Source: Synechococcus sp. A10-1-5-1 (lineage in GTDB: Bacteria; Cyanobacteriota; Cyanobacteriia; PCC-6307; Cyanobiaceae). From it: 64,000 nt of DNA. Of this stretch, positions 56,338 through 64,000 are shown in pieces. Below the pieces are notes generated by a model that did not search any database, was not told where the DNA came from, and saw only the letters and a program-made list of their open reading frames with translations. Within the stretch, counting starts at the first letter, position 1. Each line of letters begins with the position of its first letter. The translations under genes were made by a program, and so were the position numbers. The stretch is from contig NZ_CP096032.1 of assembly GCF_023115425.1 (NCBI RefSeq), positions 868,001-932,000 of the forward strand, read 5' to 3'.

Positions 56338-56946
56338 ATGTCTCGCTACCGCGGCCCTCGCCTGAGGATTACGCGGCGCTTGGGAGACCTCCCTGGTCTC
56401 ACCCGTAAGTCCGCCAAGCGGTCTTATCCCCCCGGTCAGCACGGCCAAGCCCGTCGCAAGCGCTCCGAATACGCCATCCGTCTGGAAGAGAAGCAGAAGC
56501 TTCGCTTCAACTACGGCATTTCCGAACGTCAGCTGGTTCGCTACGTCAAGAAGGCCCGTGCCCAAGAGGGCTCCACGGGTACCAACCTGCTGAAATTGCT
56601 CGAGAACCGTCTCGACAACGTTTGCTTCCGCCTTGGCTTCGGCCCCACCGTCCCCGGTGCACGCCAGCTGGTGAACCATGGCCACGTGACCGTGAACGGC
56701 CGCGTCGTGGACATCGCGAGCTACCAGTGCAAGGCCGGCGACGTGGTCGCCATCCGTGAGCGCAAGCAGAGCCGGAAGCTGGCTGAAGGCAACCTGGAAT
56801 TCCCTGGCCTCGCCAACATCCCCCCTCACCTCGAGCTCGACAAGAACAAGTTCACCGCCAAGGTCGGCGGCAAGTGCGAGCGCGAGTGGGTCGCTCTCGA
56901 AATCAACGAACTGCTGGTGGTGGAGTACTACTCCCGCAAGGTCTGA
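56338..56946 (+). CDS. rpsD: 30S ribosomal protein S4
   Basis: Primary 16S rRNA-binding protein that nucleates small-subunit assembly (202 residues). N-terminal [20 protein letters not shown], the characteristic [23 protein letters not shown] and the S4 RNA-binding domain [39 protein letters not shown]. Monocistronic here, with a strong terminator 28 bases after the stop. Confidence 0.98.
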   Translation: MSRYRGPRLRITRRLGDLPGLTRKSAKRSYPPGQHGQARRKRSEYAIRLEEKQKLRFNYGISERQLVRYVKKARAQEGSTGTNLLKLLENRLDNVCFRLGFGPTVPGARQLVNHGHVTVNGRVVDIASYQCKAGDVVAIRERKQSRKLAEGNLEFPGLANIPPHLELDKNKFTAKVGGKCEREWVALEINELLVVEYYSRKV

Positions 56947-56973
56947 TCCCGATCAGACACCCCTCAGATCACC

Positions 56974-57001
56974 AAGCCCCCGCTTCGGCGGGGGCTTTTT
57001 T
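56974..57001 (+). terminator. Intrinsic terminator of rpsD
   Basis: Perfect ten-base stem AAGCCCCCGC / GCGGGGGCTT with a TTCG tetraloop and a run of T through 57001. The A-rich 5' side may let it also work for the convergent trpC. Confidence 0.95.
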
Positions 57002-57029
57002 GTGCCCGTTTTCAAGCGGGCAGCTGGCC

Positions 57030-57920
57030 TCAGCCCCCAATCAACGATTCCAGCGCTTGGGTGACGTCGTCTTGGCGCATCAGCGATTCACCCACCAACA
57101 CCGCATCGGCACCGGCGCTCTGGACCCGATCGAGATCGTCGCGGTTAAACAGCCCCGATTCGCTCACCAAGAGGCAACCCTTGGCGCGCAGCTGCTCGCC
57201 ATAGCGCGCCATCAACTGCTCGGTCGTCGCCAGATCGGTGTGGAAGGTGGCCAGATCGCGATTGTTGATCCCGATCAGCTGGGCGCCTTCGAGGGCCAGC
57301 ACCCGCTCCAGTTCAGCCGCATCGTGCACCTCAACCAGGGCCGTCAGCCCGAGGCTCTTGGCCACCTTGAGGAGGTAGGCCATGTCCTGGTCGCTCAGGA
57401 TCGCCGCGATCAACAGAGCTGCATCGGCCCCAGCCGCCCGGGCCTGATAGAGCTGATAAGGCGTGAGGATGAAGTCCTTGCACAGCAGCGGCAGGTCCAC
57501 CACCTGACGCACCTGCACCAGAACCTCAAAGCCCCCCTGGAAGAACTGCTTGTCCGTCAGAACCGACAGGCAGCTGGCACCCCCAGCGGCGTAGCCCTTA
57601 GCAATCGCCTCGGGATCGAAGTCCTCGCGGATCACGCCCTTACTCGGACTGGCCTTCTTCACCTCCGCAATGACCGCCGGCTTGCGGCAGGCGGATTTCA
57701 GCGCGGCAAGGAAGTCGCGGGGAGCGGGCAGAGCTGCGACCTGGTTTTTGAGTTGATCCAGGGGGACCCGATCACGGGCCGCCGCCACTTCGCGGTCCTT
57801 CTCCCAGACGATCTTCTCGAGGATGTTGCGAGGTTCGCCCTCCTCATGGGGACAGGCGTACTCCAGGTGGGCCACCTTCACCTTGGGGTTCGGGGGCCTG
57901 CGGCGGATCTCCATGGTCAT
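57030..57920 (-). CDS. trpC: Indole-3-glycerol phosphate synthase
   Basis: TIM-barrel enzyme of tryptophan synthesis that closes the indole ring. Motifs: [109 protein letters not shown] and [31 protein letters not shown] 40-residue N-terminal extension carries [18 protein letters not shown]. 296 residues, normal for cyanobacteria. Not in a trp operon. Confidence 0.96.
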   Translation of the reverse strand: MTMEIRRRPPNPKVKVAHLEYACPHEEGEPRNILEKIVWEKDREVAAARDRVPLDQLKNQVAALPAPRDFLAALKSACRKPAVIAEVKKASPSKGVIREDFDPEAIAKGYAAGGASCLSVLTDKQFFQGGFEVLVQVRQVVDLPLLCKDFILTPYQLYQARAAGADAALLIAAILSDQDMAYLLKVAKSLGLTALVEVHDAAELERVLALEGAQLIGINNRDLATFHTDLATTEQLMARYGEQLRAKGCLLVSESGLFNRDDLDRVQSAGADAVLVGESLMRQDDVTQALESLIGG

Positions 57921-57939
57921 CTCGATCGGGTGATTGAAA

Positions 57940-59382
57940 TCAGGCGGCGACCGCCATGGCGGCTTGCTTGTAGGCCACTTCCACCACCTCGCTCAAGGTG
58001 GGATGGGTGTGCACCTCATTGGCCAGTTGCTTCACGCTCTGGCGGCGGGCCACGGCGTTAGCGATCTCCTGAATCAGATCGGCCGCATGGAGTCCATAAA
58101 TGTGGGCGCCCAGCACCTCACCGGTGGCCTTGTTGAAGAGCAGCTTCATCAAGCCATCACTCTCCAGCTCAGCCAGGGCCTTGGAGTTGGCCTTGAAGTA
58201 GCTGCGGACCGAGCCCAGCTCAAAGCCCTCCTTAGCCGCCAACTCCTTGGCGTCGGCTTCGCTCAGACCCACCGAGCTGATCTCCGGGTGGGTGAAGGTG
58301 GCTGCCGGAATCGAGCGGTAGTCGATCGTGCGGGGGTGACCCAGGATGTTGTCCACCGCCACCGTGCCCTGGGCCGCTGCGGTGTGAGCCAGCATCATCT
58401 TTCCGGTCACATCACCAACCGCCCAGAGGTGGGGGACCGGAGCACCGTTCACCAGGACCCGCAGCTGATCGTCCACGGGAACAAAGCCGCGGTTGGTCTC
58501 AATGCCGCAGGCTTCGAGGTTGAGCTCCTTGCTGGTGGGGACCCGGCCGGTCGCCACCAGGACCGCGTCCACCTCCAGGGTCTCCACGGGCTCGCGTGTC
58601 TGCATATCCACCAGTTCGATCTGCACCGGGGCACCAGGCTTGATCGACTTGGCCAACACCCCGGAGCGGGCGTCGATGTCACGGCCGTCAATCAGGTTGC
58701 GGGCGGCAATCTTGGCGATGTCGGGATCGAAGGTGGGCATCACCCGATCCAAGGCCTCGATCATCGTCACTTCACAGCCCAGGGCCGTATAGACGTCGGC
58801 GAACTCCAGGCCGATGTAGCCACTACCAACAATGGCCAGCCAGCGGGGCAGCCACTCGAGATTGACGGCCTCATCGCTGGTGAACACCGTGCGGCCGTCG
58901 GTTTCGATACCGGGGGGGACAAACGGATCCGAACCGGTGGCGATGATCACGTCGCGGCCGGTCAGTACCCGATCAACACCGCTGACCTCCCGCACACCAA
59001 CCTTCTGGGCACCCTCCAGACGGCCAGTGCCGCGGATGATCGTCACCCCGGCGCGCTCCAGAGTTTTGGTCAGGTTGGTGCGGATCGTCGCCACCAGCTG
59101 GTTGGCGTGATCGGCGATTTTCTGGCGCTCAAAGCGGACGGGAGCGGCGTGGATGCCAAACCCCTTGAGATGCTCCGCATCAGCCAACTCGCGCACGCGA
59201 CCACTGGCGGCCAGCAGGGCCTTGGAGGGAACGCAACCGCGATTGACGCAGGTGCCGCCCATGTCGCGGCTTTCGATGATCGCGGTGCGCAGCCCGTGTT
59301 CAGCGGCGTGCTTCGCAGCATCGAAGCCGCCATAGCCCGCGCCAATCACGATGACGTCAAAGTCGAAACTGCCGTCGCTCAC
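57940..59382 (-). CDS. lpdA: Dihydrolipoyl dehydrogenase
   Basis: FAD flavoprotein (480 residues) that reoxidises dihydrolipoyl groups of pyruvate dehydrogenase and glycine cleavage. FAD motif [16 protein letters not shown], redox disulfide Cys45/Cys50 in [16 protein letters not shown] motif [19 protein letters not shown]-terminal His-Glu in [18 protein letters not shown] chose GTG 59382 ([14 protein letters not shown]); the open frame upstream adds 24 unlike residues. Nineteen bases after trpC on the same strand. Confidence 0.95.
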   Translation of the reverse strand: MSDGSFDFDVIVIGAGYGGFDAAKHAAEHGLRTAIIESRDMGGTCVNRGCVPSKALLAASGRVRELADAEHLKGFGIHAAPVRFERQKIADHANQLVATIRTNLTKTLERAGVTIIRGTGRLEGAQKVGVREVSGVDRVLTGRDVIIATGSDPFVPPGIETDGRTVFTSDEAVNLEWLPRWLAIVGSGYIGLEFADVYTALGCEVTMIEALDRVMPTFDPDIAKIAARNLIDGRDIDARSGVLAKSIKPGAPVQIELVDMQTREPVETLEVDAVLVATGRVPTSKELNLEACGIETNRGFVPVDDQLRVLVNGAPVPHLWAVGDVTGKMMLAHTAAAQGTVAVDNILGHPRTIDYRSIPAATFTHPEISSVGLSEADAKELAAKEGFELGSVRSYFKANSKALAELESDGLMKLLFNKATGEVLGAHIYGLHAADLIQEIANAVARRQSVKQLANEVHTHPTLSEVVEVAYKQAAMAVAA

Positions 59383-59417
59383 CTGAGGCCTGCCCAATTG
59401 GGGGGCATTCTCCCCTG

Positions 59418-60227
59418 TCAGCCCCCCAAACCCAAGTTGTGTTGCTGCCGCCATCGCTCAAGCAGCAAGGGAGCGGCCGCCACACCGACGTTCAGGGACT
59501 CCACGGCCGTGCTGTGGGGGATGTTCACCTGGTGACTGGCCAGGGCCGCGAGCTCGGGATGAAGCCCAGCCCCTTCGTTACCGAGCAACAGCACCGTGGG
59601 GCGAGTCCAATCCAGCTCCCAATAGGGATGCGTCTCGGCTGGATCCACCAAGCTGGCCACCACCTGGTGACCTGCAGCGCGCGCCTTCGCCACGCGCTCC
59701 CCCAAGGCCGCCCGATCGAGGCCACGCCAATGGGGCAAGGCCAGGGCAGCCCCAGCCGAGGCACGCAAGACCTTGGGCTGGCAGGGATCGGCCCCACCCC
59801 CCAGCCAGAGGTCATCAACACCCGCGGCCAGGGCAGTCCGCATCAAGGTGCCGAGATTGCCGGGATCCTGAAGTTGATCCAAGGCCAGAACAAACGAGCC
59901 CAGCCCTTGGGTCTTTGGCAACGCCTCTTGCCTGAGGGTCGCCACCACCCCGTCTGGGGTTTCGGTGGTGGCCACAGCCGCTAAGACAGCCTCCCCGACC
60001 GGCTGGAGACACGCGTCGTCAGCCAGGCCCTCCAGCAAGGACCCATGGCGCTCCAGCCAAGCCGGGGTCGCCAGCAACTGTTCGGGCAACAGCCCAAGGC
60101 GGAGGAGTTCTTGGAGCTGATGGGTTCCTTCCAACAGCAGCAAGCCTTGCTCGCGGCGACCCTTCGACTGATGCAGAGCACGCAACCGGCCAACAAGGGG
60201 ATTGCGGCGGCTGGTGATCAGCTCCAT
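59418..60227 (-). CDS. SpoU-family tRNA/rRNA methyltransferase
   Basis: SAM-dependent 2'-O-ribose methyltransferase with the trefoil-knot fold (269 residues). The N-terminal substrate-binding part begins MELITSRRNPLVGRLRALHQS and GLLLLEGTHQLQELL. The SpoU motifs are FVLALDQLQDPGNLGTLMRTALAAGVDDLWLGGG, VLLLGNEGAGLHPELAALA and IPHSTAVESLNVGVAAAPLL. Probably RlmB/TsnR-like; target unclear. Overlaps the next gene by one base (TGATG). Confidence 0.9.
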   Translation of the reverse strand: MELITSRRNPLVGRLRALHQSKGRREQGLLLLEGTHQLQELLRLGLLPEQLLATPAWLERHGSLLEGLADDACLQPVGEAVLAAVATTETPDGVVATLRQEALPKTQGLGSFVLALDQLQDPGNLGTLMRTALAAGVDDLWLGGGADPCQPKVLRASAGAALALPHWRGLDRAALGERVAKARAAGHQVVASLVDPAETHPYWELDWTRPTVLLLGNEGAGLHPELAALASHQVNIPHSTAVESLNVGVAAAPLLLERWRQQHNLGLGG

Positions 60228-60475
60228 CAGAAGGTTTCGTGACGCCTCACGTGCAGCCCCTCGCCCACAACAATATTTTTGTCATCAAGATCGAGACCTC
60301 GCACCGCGGCCACCTCGCCCTTGAGGCCCTCAGCCTGCAGGTTCTTGATCAATTCCTTAATCAGCACGTCTTCGATCGTTTTTTGATCGAAGGCATCAGG
60401 GGTGAGGGCTTCGAGGAAGCGCCCCATCTTGGAGGCCACCACTTCCGGGGCATTGGTGATCTTCAGAACGAGCAT
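60227..60475 (-). CDS. Conserved small protein of unknown function
   Basis: 82 residues beginning MLVLKITNAPEVVASKMGRF, continuing LEALTPDAFDQKTIEDVLIKEL and ending with DLDDKNIVVGEGLHVRRHETF. Predicted beta-alpha-alpha-beta-beta and soluble. ATG 60475 is preferred over 60529 because the first 18 upstream residues look non-coding. Coupled to the methyltransferase by a one-base overlap. Confidence 0.6.
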   Translation of the reverse strand: MLVLKITNAPEVVASKMGRFLEALTPDAFDQKTIEDVLIKELIKNLQAEGLKGEVAAVRGLDLDDKNIVVGEGLHVRRHETF

Positions 60476-60549
60476 CGACTCAAAAACAGAAGGAAGCGCT
60501 GGGTTGGGCACCGACCCCAAAGCTGGCAACAGCCTCGAGGATCAGCAAT

Positions 60550-60580
60550 AAAAAAGCTCCTCCCCAACGGGAGGAGCTTT
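60550..60580 (-). terminator. Intrinsic terminator downstream of tRNA-Leu(CAG)
   Basis: On the minus strand the eleven-base stem AAAGCTCCTCC / GGAGGAGCTTT has a six-base loop and is followed by a run of T (complement of 60550-60555). It ends the minus-strand tRNA-Leu transcript. Confidence 0.9.
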
Positions 60581-60583
60581 CAG

Positions 60584-60667
60584 TGCGGATGGGGAGACTT
60601 GAACTCCCACGACATTGCTGCCACTAGTACCTGAAACTAGCGCGTCTACCAATTCCGCCACATCCGC
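60584..60667 (-). tRNA. tRNA-Leu (anticodon CAG)
   Basis: Long-variable-arm type II tRNA read on the minus strand. Acceptor GCGGATG pairs with CATCCGC, discriminator A at 60584. Anticodon stem CTAGT/ACTAG encloses loop TTCAGGT, anticodon CAG (reads CUG). The T arm GGGAG-TTCAAGT-CTCCC is intact. CCA is not encoded. Confidence 0.95.
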
Positions 60668-60854
60668 AGGGGTGGGCGACGCCGCTTGGCGCGACCAGCG
60701 AAATGTACCCCATCAAGGTCCCTCTTCAGGGCAGGGGATCATTCGGCCACAAACCAGGCCAGCAACGGCTTCGAGCCAGTTCGCTTGCCGGCCGTCTTGC
60801 CGGTCTCATTCGTTGTTGCCAGGATGAGGCCCCCCAGGCGGGACGCCTTTAGCT

Positions 60855-62150
60855 ATGACCGCGACTCTCGTCCCGTCTCAACAGATTCTCACGCCGCAAC
60901 TGGAAATTGCCGGTGGTCGCCGCCTGTCCGGCGAGCTGCGTGTCAGTGGAGCGAAGAACTCTGCGCTGGTCCTGATGGCCGCCAGCCTGCTCACCACGGA
61001 GCAGCTGCGCCTTCGCAACGTGCCGCCCCTCACCGACATCGGAGGGATGGCCGACATCTTGATTTCCCTCGGTGTCGCCACCTCCCACAACGGCGACACC
61101 CTTGAGATGGACGGCTCGGGGTTGAGCCAGTCCTCACCTCCCTATGAGCTGGTCAACAGCCTTCGCGCCAGCTTCTTCTGCATCGGCCCCCTGCTGGCTC
61201 GCCTCGGCATCGCTCGAGTCCCCCTTCCCGGCGGATGCCAGATCGGCACGCGCCCGGTGGTGGAGCACGTCAAAGGACTCAAAGCCCTGGGCGCCCAGGT
61301 CACGATTGAGCACGGCGTCGTCTCCGCCGTGGTCCCAGGCCGCAGCCACCGCCTGACTGGCGGACGCATTCACCTCGATTGCCCCAGTGTTGGCGCCACC
61401 GAGACCTTGATGATGGCGGCAGCCCTCGCCGAGGGCGAGACCGTCATTGAAAACGCGGCCCTTGAGCCCGAGATTGTCGATCTAGCAGGCCTGCTCTTGG
61501 CCATGGGCGCCAAGGTTCGCGGTGCTGGCACCCCGACGATCACCATCGTTGGGGTCGAGCGGCTGCACGGCGCGGACTACGCCGTCATTCCCGATCGGAT
61601 CGAAGCCGGAACCTTTCTGCTGGCTGCAGCCATCACGCGTTCCTGCCTAACCGTTGCGCCAGTCGTGACTGATCACCTCGGCGCCGTGCTGACCAAGCTC
61701 GAGGAAGTGGGCTGCCGGTTGGAGATTGACGGCACCAACGTGACCATCAGTGCCGACACGATTCAGGCAGTTGATCTACGCACCCAGCCCTTCCCCGGAT
61801 TCCCCACCGACCTGCAGGCCCCGTTCATGAGCCTCCTGGCCACAGCCAACGGCAACAGCGTCGTCACCGAAAACATCTTTGAGAACCGGCTGCAACACGT
61901 CGCCGAGCTCCAGCGCATGGGAGCTGCCATTCGCACCCAGGGCAATACGGCCTTCATCGAAGGGGTTCCACGGCTCAGCGGTGCTCCGGTGCAGGGCTCG
62001 GACCTGCGGGCCTCCGCCGCCATGGTCCTGGCCGGCCTCGCCGCCGATGGAATCACCACGGTCCAAGGGCTGGAGTACCTCGATCGCGGCTACGCCGATT
62101 TCGAGGGGAAGCTGAACGCGGTCGGCGCCTCGATCCGCCGACTCGGCTGA
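60855..62150 (+). CDS. murA: UDP-N-acetylglucosamine 1-carboxyvinyltransferase
   Basis: First committed enzyme of peptidoglycan synthesis. [21 protein letters not shown] (Lys34, Asn35) and the catalytic Cys128 in [20 protein letters not shown] are present; the Cys rather than Asp predicts fosfomycin sensitivity. Other motifs are [18 protein letters not shown]-type [33 protein letters not shown] and [20 protein letters not shown]. 431 residues, with a short N-terminal extension. Confidence 0.97.
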   Translation: MTATLVPSQQILTPQLEIAGGRRLSGELRVSGAKNSALVLMAASLLTTEQLRLRNVPPLTDIGGMADILISLGVATSHNGDTLEMDGSGLSQSSPPYELVNSLRASFFCIGPLLARLGIARVPLPGGCQIGTRPVVEHVKGLKALGAQVTIEHGVVSAVVPGRSHRLTGGRIHLDCPSVGATETLMMAAALAEGETVIENAALEPEIVDLAGLLLAMGAKVRGAGTPTITIVGVERLHGADYAVIPDRIEAGTFLLAAAITRSCLTVAPVVTDHLGAVLTKLEEVGCRLEIDGTNVTISADTIQAVDLRTQPFPGFPTDLQAPFMSLLATANGNSVVTENIFENRLQHVAELQRMGAAIRTQGNTAFIEGVPRLSGAPVQGSDLRASAAMVLAGLAADGITTVQGLEYLDRGYADFEGKLNAVGASIRRLG

Positions 62151-62179
62151 TCCCCGCTGCCCTTTAGAGTCGCAAGCGC

Positions 62180-62261
62180 GGGAGCGTGCCGGAATTGGTA
62201 GACGGACTCGACTCAAAATCGAGCGCCTTCGGGCATGTGGGTTCAAGTCCCACCGCTCCTA
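62180..62261 (+). tRNA. tRNA-Leu (anticodon CAA)
   Basis: Type II tRNA with a long variable arm. Acceptor GGGAGCG pairs with CGCTCCT (one G-T pair), discriminator A at 62261. Anticodon stem CTCGA/TCGAG encloses loop CTCAAAA, anticodon CAA (reads UUG). T arm GTGGG-TTCAAGT-CCCAC. Lies in the gap between murA and argD. Confidence 0.95.
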
Positions 62262-62302
62262 TTTCTCCCCCACCCACGACATCGCCGGCTGAGACGGCGG
62301 TG

Positions 62303-63517
62303 ATGAACACCTACGGCCGCTTCCCCCTGGAGCTGGTTCGCGGCCGGGGTGTCTGGGTTTGGGATCAACAGGGTCGCCGCTACCTCGACGCCGTGGCCGG
62401 CATCGCGGTCTGCACCCTGGGCCACAGCAGCCGCGCCATGCGCAAGGCGCTTGGTGGACAGTTGCGCAAGCTTCAACACGTCTCCAACCTCTATCGGATC
62501 CCCGAGCAGGAGCAACTGGCCGGCTGGATTCGCGACAACAGCTGCGCCGACAGGGTCTTTTTCTGCAACTCAGGCGCTGAAGCCAACGAAGCGGCCATCA
62601 AGCTCGCCCGCAAGCATGGTCATGTGGTGCGAGGCATCGACACCAGCAGCGAACGGGGCCCGCTGATCCTCACGGCCCATGCCAGCTTCCACGGCCGCAC
62701 CCTTGCTGCGGTCACCGCGACCGGACAACCCAAGTACCACCAGGGCTTTGAGCCCATGGTGCAGGGGTTCCGCTACTTCCCTTACAACGACATCTCAGCC
62801 TTTGAGGCGCTGCTGCATCGCTGCGAGGCCGCCGGTCCGCGCGTAGCGGCCGTCATGCTCGAGCCGCTGCAGGGAGAAGGGGGAGTCAATCCCGGGGATG
62901 TGACCTTCTTCCAGCGGGTGCGCGACCTGTGTGATCAGTACAAAATCCTGCTGATCTTTGATGAGGTCCAGGTCGGCGTTGGCCGCACCGGACGGTTGTG
63001 GGGCTACCAAAAGCTCGGGGTTGAGCCCGATGCCTTCACCCTGGCCAAGGGTCTCGGCGGCGGGTTCCCCATCGGCGCCCTCTGCGTCAAAGCCCTGGCG
63101 GATCAGCTCAAGCCCGGTGAACATGCCAGCACCTTTGGCGGGAACCCCATGGCCTGCCGCGCTGGTCTGACGGTGGCCGCGGAACTGCATCGCCGCAACC
63201 TTCCGGCCCATGCCGAGCAGATGGGCGAGCTTCTGCAGCAGCTATTGCTGGAGCTCGCCAAGCACCATCCCCAATTGGTGAAAGGTGTTCGAGGCTGGGG
63301 ACTGCTGCAGGGCCTCGTCCTGCAAGCCGACGGCCCCAAGGCGATTGACGTGGTCAAAGCCGCCATGGACCAGGGCCTGCTGGTGGTACCCGCCGGCAGC
63401 GATGTGGTGCGTTTTGTCCCCCCCCTGACGATCCAACCGCGGCATCTGCGCCTAGCGGTCAAACGACTCGAGAAAGCTCTGCTGGCGTGTCCATCTCCGA
63501 CCCCTTCAGCGAGCTAA
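62303..63517 (+). CDS. argD: Acetylornithine aminotransferase
   Basis: PLP enzyme of arginine biosynthesis (404 residues). MNTYGRFPLELVRGRGVWVWD at the start, FFCNSGAEANEAAIKLARKHG, ILTAHASFHGRTLAAVTATGQPKY, IFDEVQVGVGRTGRLWGYQ and the PLP Lys249 in FTLAKGLGGGFPIGAL. ATG 62303 sits after the tRNA gene; the ORF extending to 62186 is within tRNA sequence. Overlaps folC by 31 bases. Confidence 0.96.
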   Translation: MNTYGRFPLELVRGRGVWVWDQQGRRYLDAVAGIAVCTLGHSSRAMRKALGGQLRKLQHVSNLYRIPEQEQLAGWIRDNSCADRVFFCNSGAEANEAAIKLARKHGHVVRGIDTSSERGPLILTAHASFHGRTLAAVTATGQPKYHQGFEPMVQGFRYFPYNDISAFEALLHRCEAAGPRVAAVMLEPLQGEGGVNPGDVTFFQRVRDLCDQYKILLIFDEVQVGVGRTGRLWGYQKLGVEPDAFTLAKGLGGGFPIGALCVKALADQLKPGEHASTFGGNPMACRAGLTVAAELHRRNLPAHAEQMGELLQQLLLELAKHHPQLVKGVRGWGLLQGLVLQADGPKAIDVVKAAMDQGLLVVPAGSDVVRFVPPLTIQPRHLRLAVKRLEKALLACPSPTPSAS

Positions 63518-64000
63518 TTGCTCCCTTCAGCCGCCGGGGTGTGGATCTGGGGCTGAACCGAATCGAAGCAGCCCTCGCTGAACTGGGGCATCCAGAGCAG
63601 CGCTTCGTCGCCCTGCAGGTGGCTGGAACCAATGGCAAAGGGTCCATCGCCACGATGGTCGAGCGAATCGCTACCGCCGCCGGGGTGCGCTGCGGGCTGT
63701 ACACCTCCCCCCATCTCCTGAGTTGGTGTGAGCGAATCCGCCTTCCCAAGGGAACCATTGCAGAGGAAGAGCTGAAACGCCTTCTGCGACGGCTGCAGCC
63801 CGTGGCTTTACGCCACGACCTCACCCCCTTTGAACTGATCACCGTCTCTGCCTTTGTCGCGTTTGCTGAAGCCGAGGTGGAACTGGCCGTCCTTGAAGTG
63901 GGACTCGGCGGCCGGCTCGATGCCACAACGGTCCACCCGCGGCGAGACGTTCTGGCCTTCGCCAGCATCGGCCTGGACCACATCGAACACCTCGGCCCCA
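63487..64000 (+). CDS. folC: Folylpolyglutamate / dihydrofolate synthase, 5' part
   Basis: Runs off the window. From GTG 63487 the frame reads VSISDPFSELIAPFSRRG and then the Mur-ligase-like P-loop VAGTNGKGSIATMVERIA, GLYTSPHLLSWCERIRL, EVGLGGRLDATTVHPRRDVLAFASIGLDHIEHLG. These are FolC landmarks for ATP and folate binding. The start codon overlaps the end of argD. Confidence 0.92.
   Translation, partial: MSISDPFSELIAPFSRRGVDLGLNRIEAALAELGHPEQRFVALQVAGTNGKGSIATMVERIATAAGVRCGLYTSPHLLSWCERIRLPKGTIAEEELKRLLRRLQPVALRHDLTPFELITVSAFVAFAEAEVELAVLEVGLGGRLDATTVHPRRDVLAFASIGLDHIEHLGP

Noticed and set aside
62186-62302. Longer argD start giving 39 extra N-terminal residues
   Set aside because: The extension is encoded by the tRNA-Leu gene; ATG 62303 matches the family start.

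Overview
The window is a 64 kb stretch of a GC-rich cyanobacterial chromosome. It carries genes for photosystem II D1 (psbA), the cytochrome b6f subunits petC and petA, NDH-1 (ndhB), an aa3-type cytochrome oxidase cluster and the cyanobacterial Vipp1, DUF3067, DUF2232 and DUF2808 families. Gene packing is very tight, with many ATGA or one-base overlaps. From protein style and gene order I infer an alpha-cyanobacterium of the marine/brackish Synechococcus-Cyanobium group. No rRNA operon is present to settle this. I saw no insertion sequence, prophage, CRISPR array or plasmid-type gene.

Layout. 0-5 kb: 3' end of an rqcH-like gene, then tatC, a DUF3067 gene on the minus strand, petC-petA, lgt, cobM and tRNA-Val(CAC). 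5-6.3 kb: psbA, with an Glu at residue 130, between two clear intrinsic terminators. 6.3-13.3 kb: ppx, a plastoquinone-type ubiA, an LD-carboxypeptidase, ispD, a GT9-like gene, a channel/RCK protein and fabG. 13.3-20.8 kb: a stand-alone groEL, nanE, an ABC-2 exporter pair and ctaB-ctaA on the minus strand. 20.9-24.1 kb: ctaC-ctaD-ctaE, followed by an AbrB-like regulator. 24.6-34 kb: riboflavin synthase, a bifunctional nuclease, an aldo/keto reductase with Fe-S motifs, then a minus-strand run ending in topA. 33.7-44.6 kb: ndhB, an ABC ATPase, an M23 peptidase, birA, an aminotransferase, trxA, vipp1, a DUF721 protein, two glycosyltransferases and an EamA transporter. 44.7-51 kb: sppA-aroH, a DUF2808 protein, then rpmH-rnpA-PH domain-yidC-DUF177-ycf46. 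51-53 kb: a cluster of very small, mostly membrane, unknown genes. 53-64 kb: a cysteine-desulfurase-like enzyme, murE, a glutaredoxin-like gene, yidD, rpsD, trpC, lpdA, an rRNA methyltransferase, tRNA-Leu(CAG), murA, tRNA-Leu(CAA), argD and the 5' part of folC.

How genes may work together. TatC translocates folded proteins such as the Rieske protein PetC, and the two genes are near neighbours with DUF3067 between them. CtaA and CtaB make heme A for the oxidase encoded divergently by ctaCDE. YidD and YidC both serve membrane insertion. SppA, Lgt, Vipp1 and TatC form a scattered envelope-biogenesis theme.

No stretch longer than about 300 bases lacks a gene. The longest gene-free gaps are the psbA leader (about 4892-5110) and the ctaA/ctaC divergent region (20758-20963). 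Apart from a weak candidate promoter upstream of psbA, I see nothing coding in either. Overall this is a conserved core region. I do not see convincing evidence of a new multi-gene system. The most interesting items are an Ig-like insertion in YidC, a perfect inverted repeat around the rnpA start, the small-ORF cluster, and a deviant channel filter.
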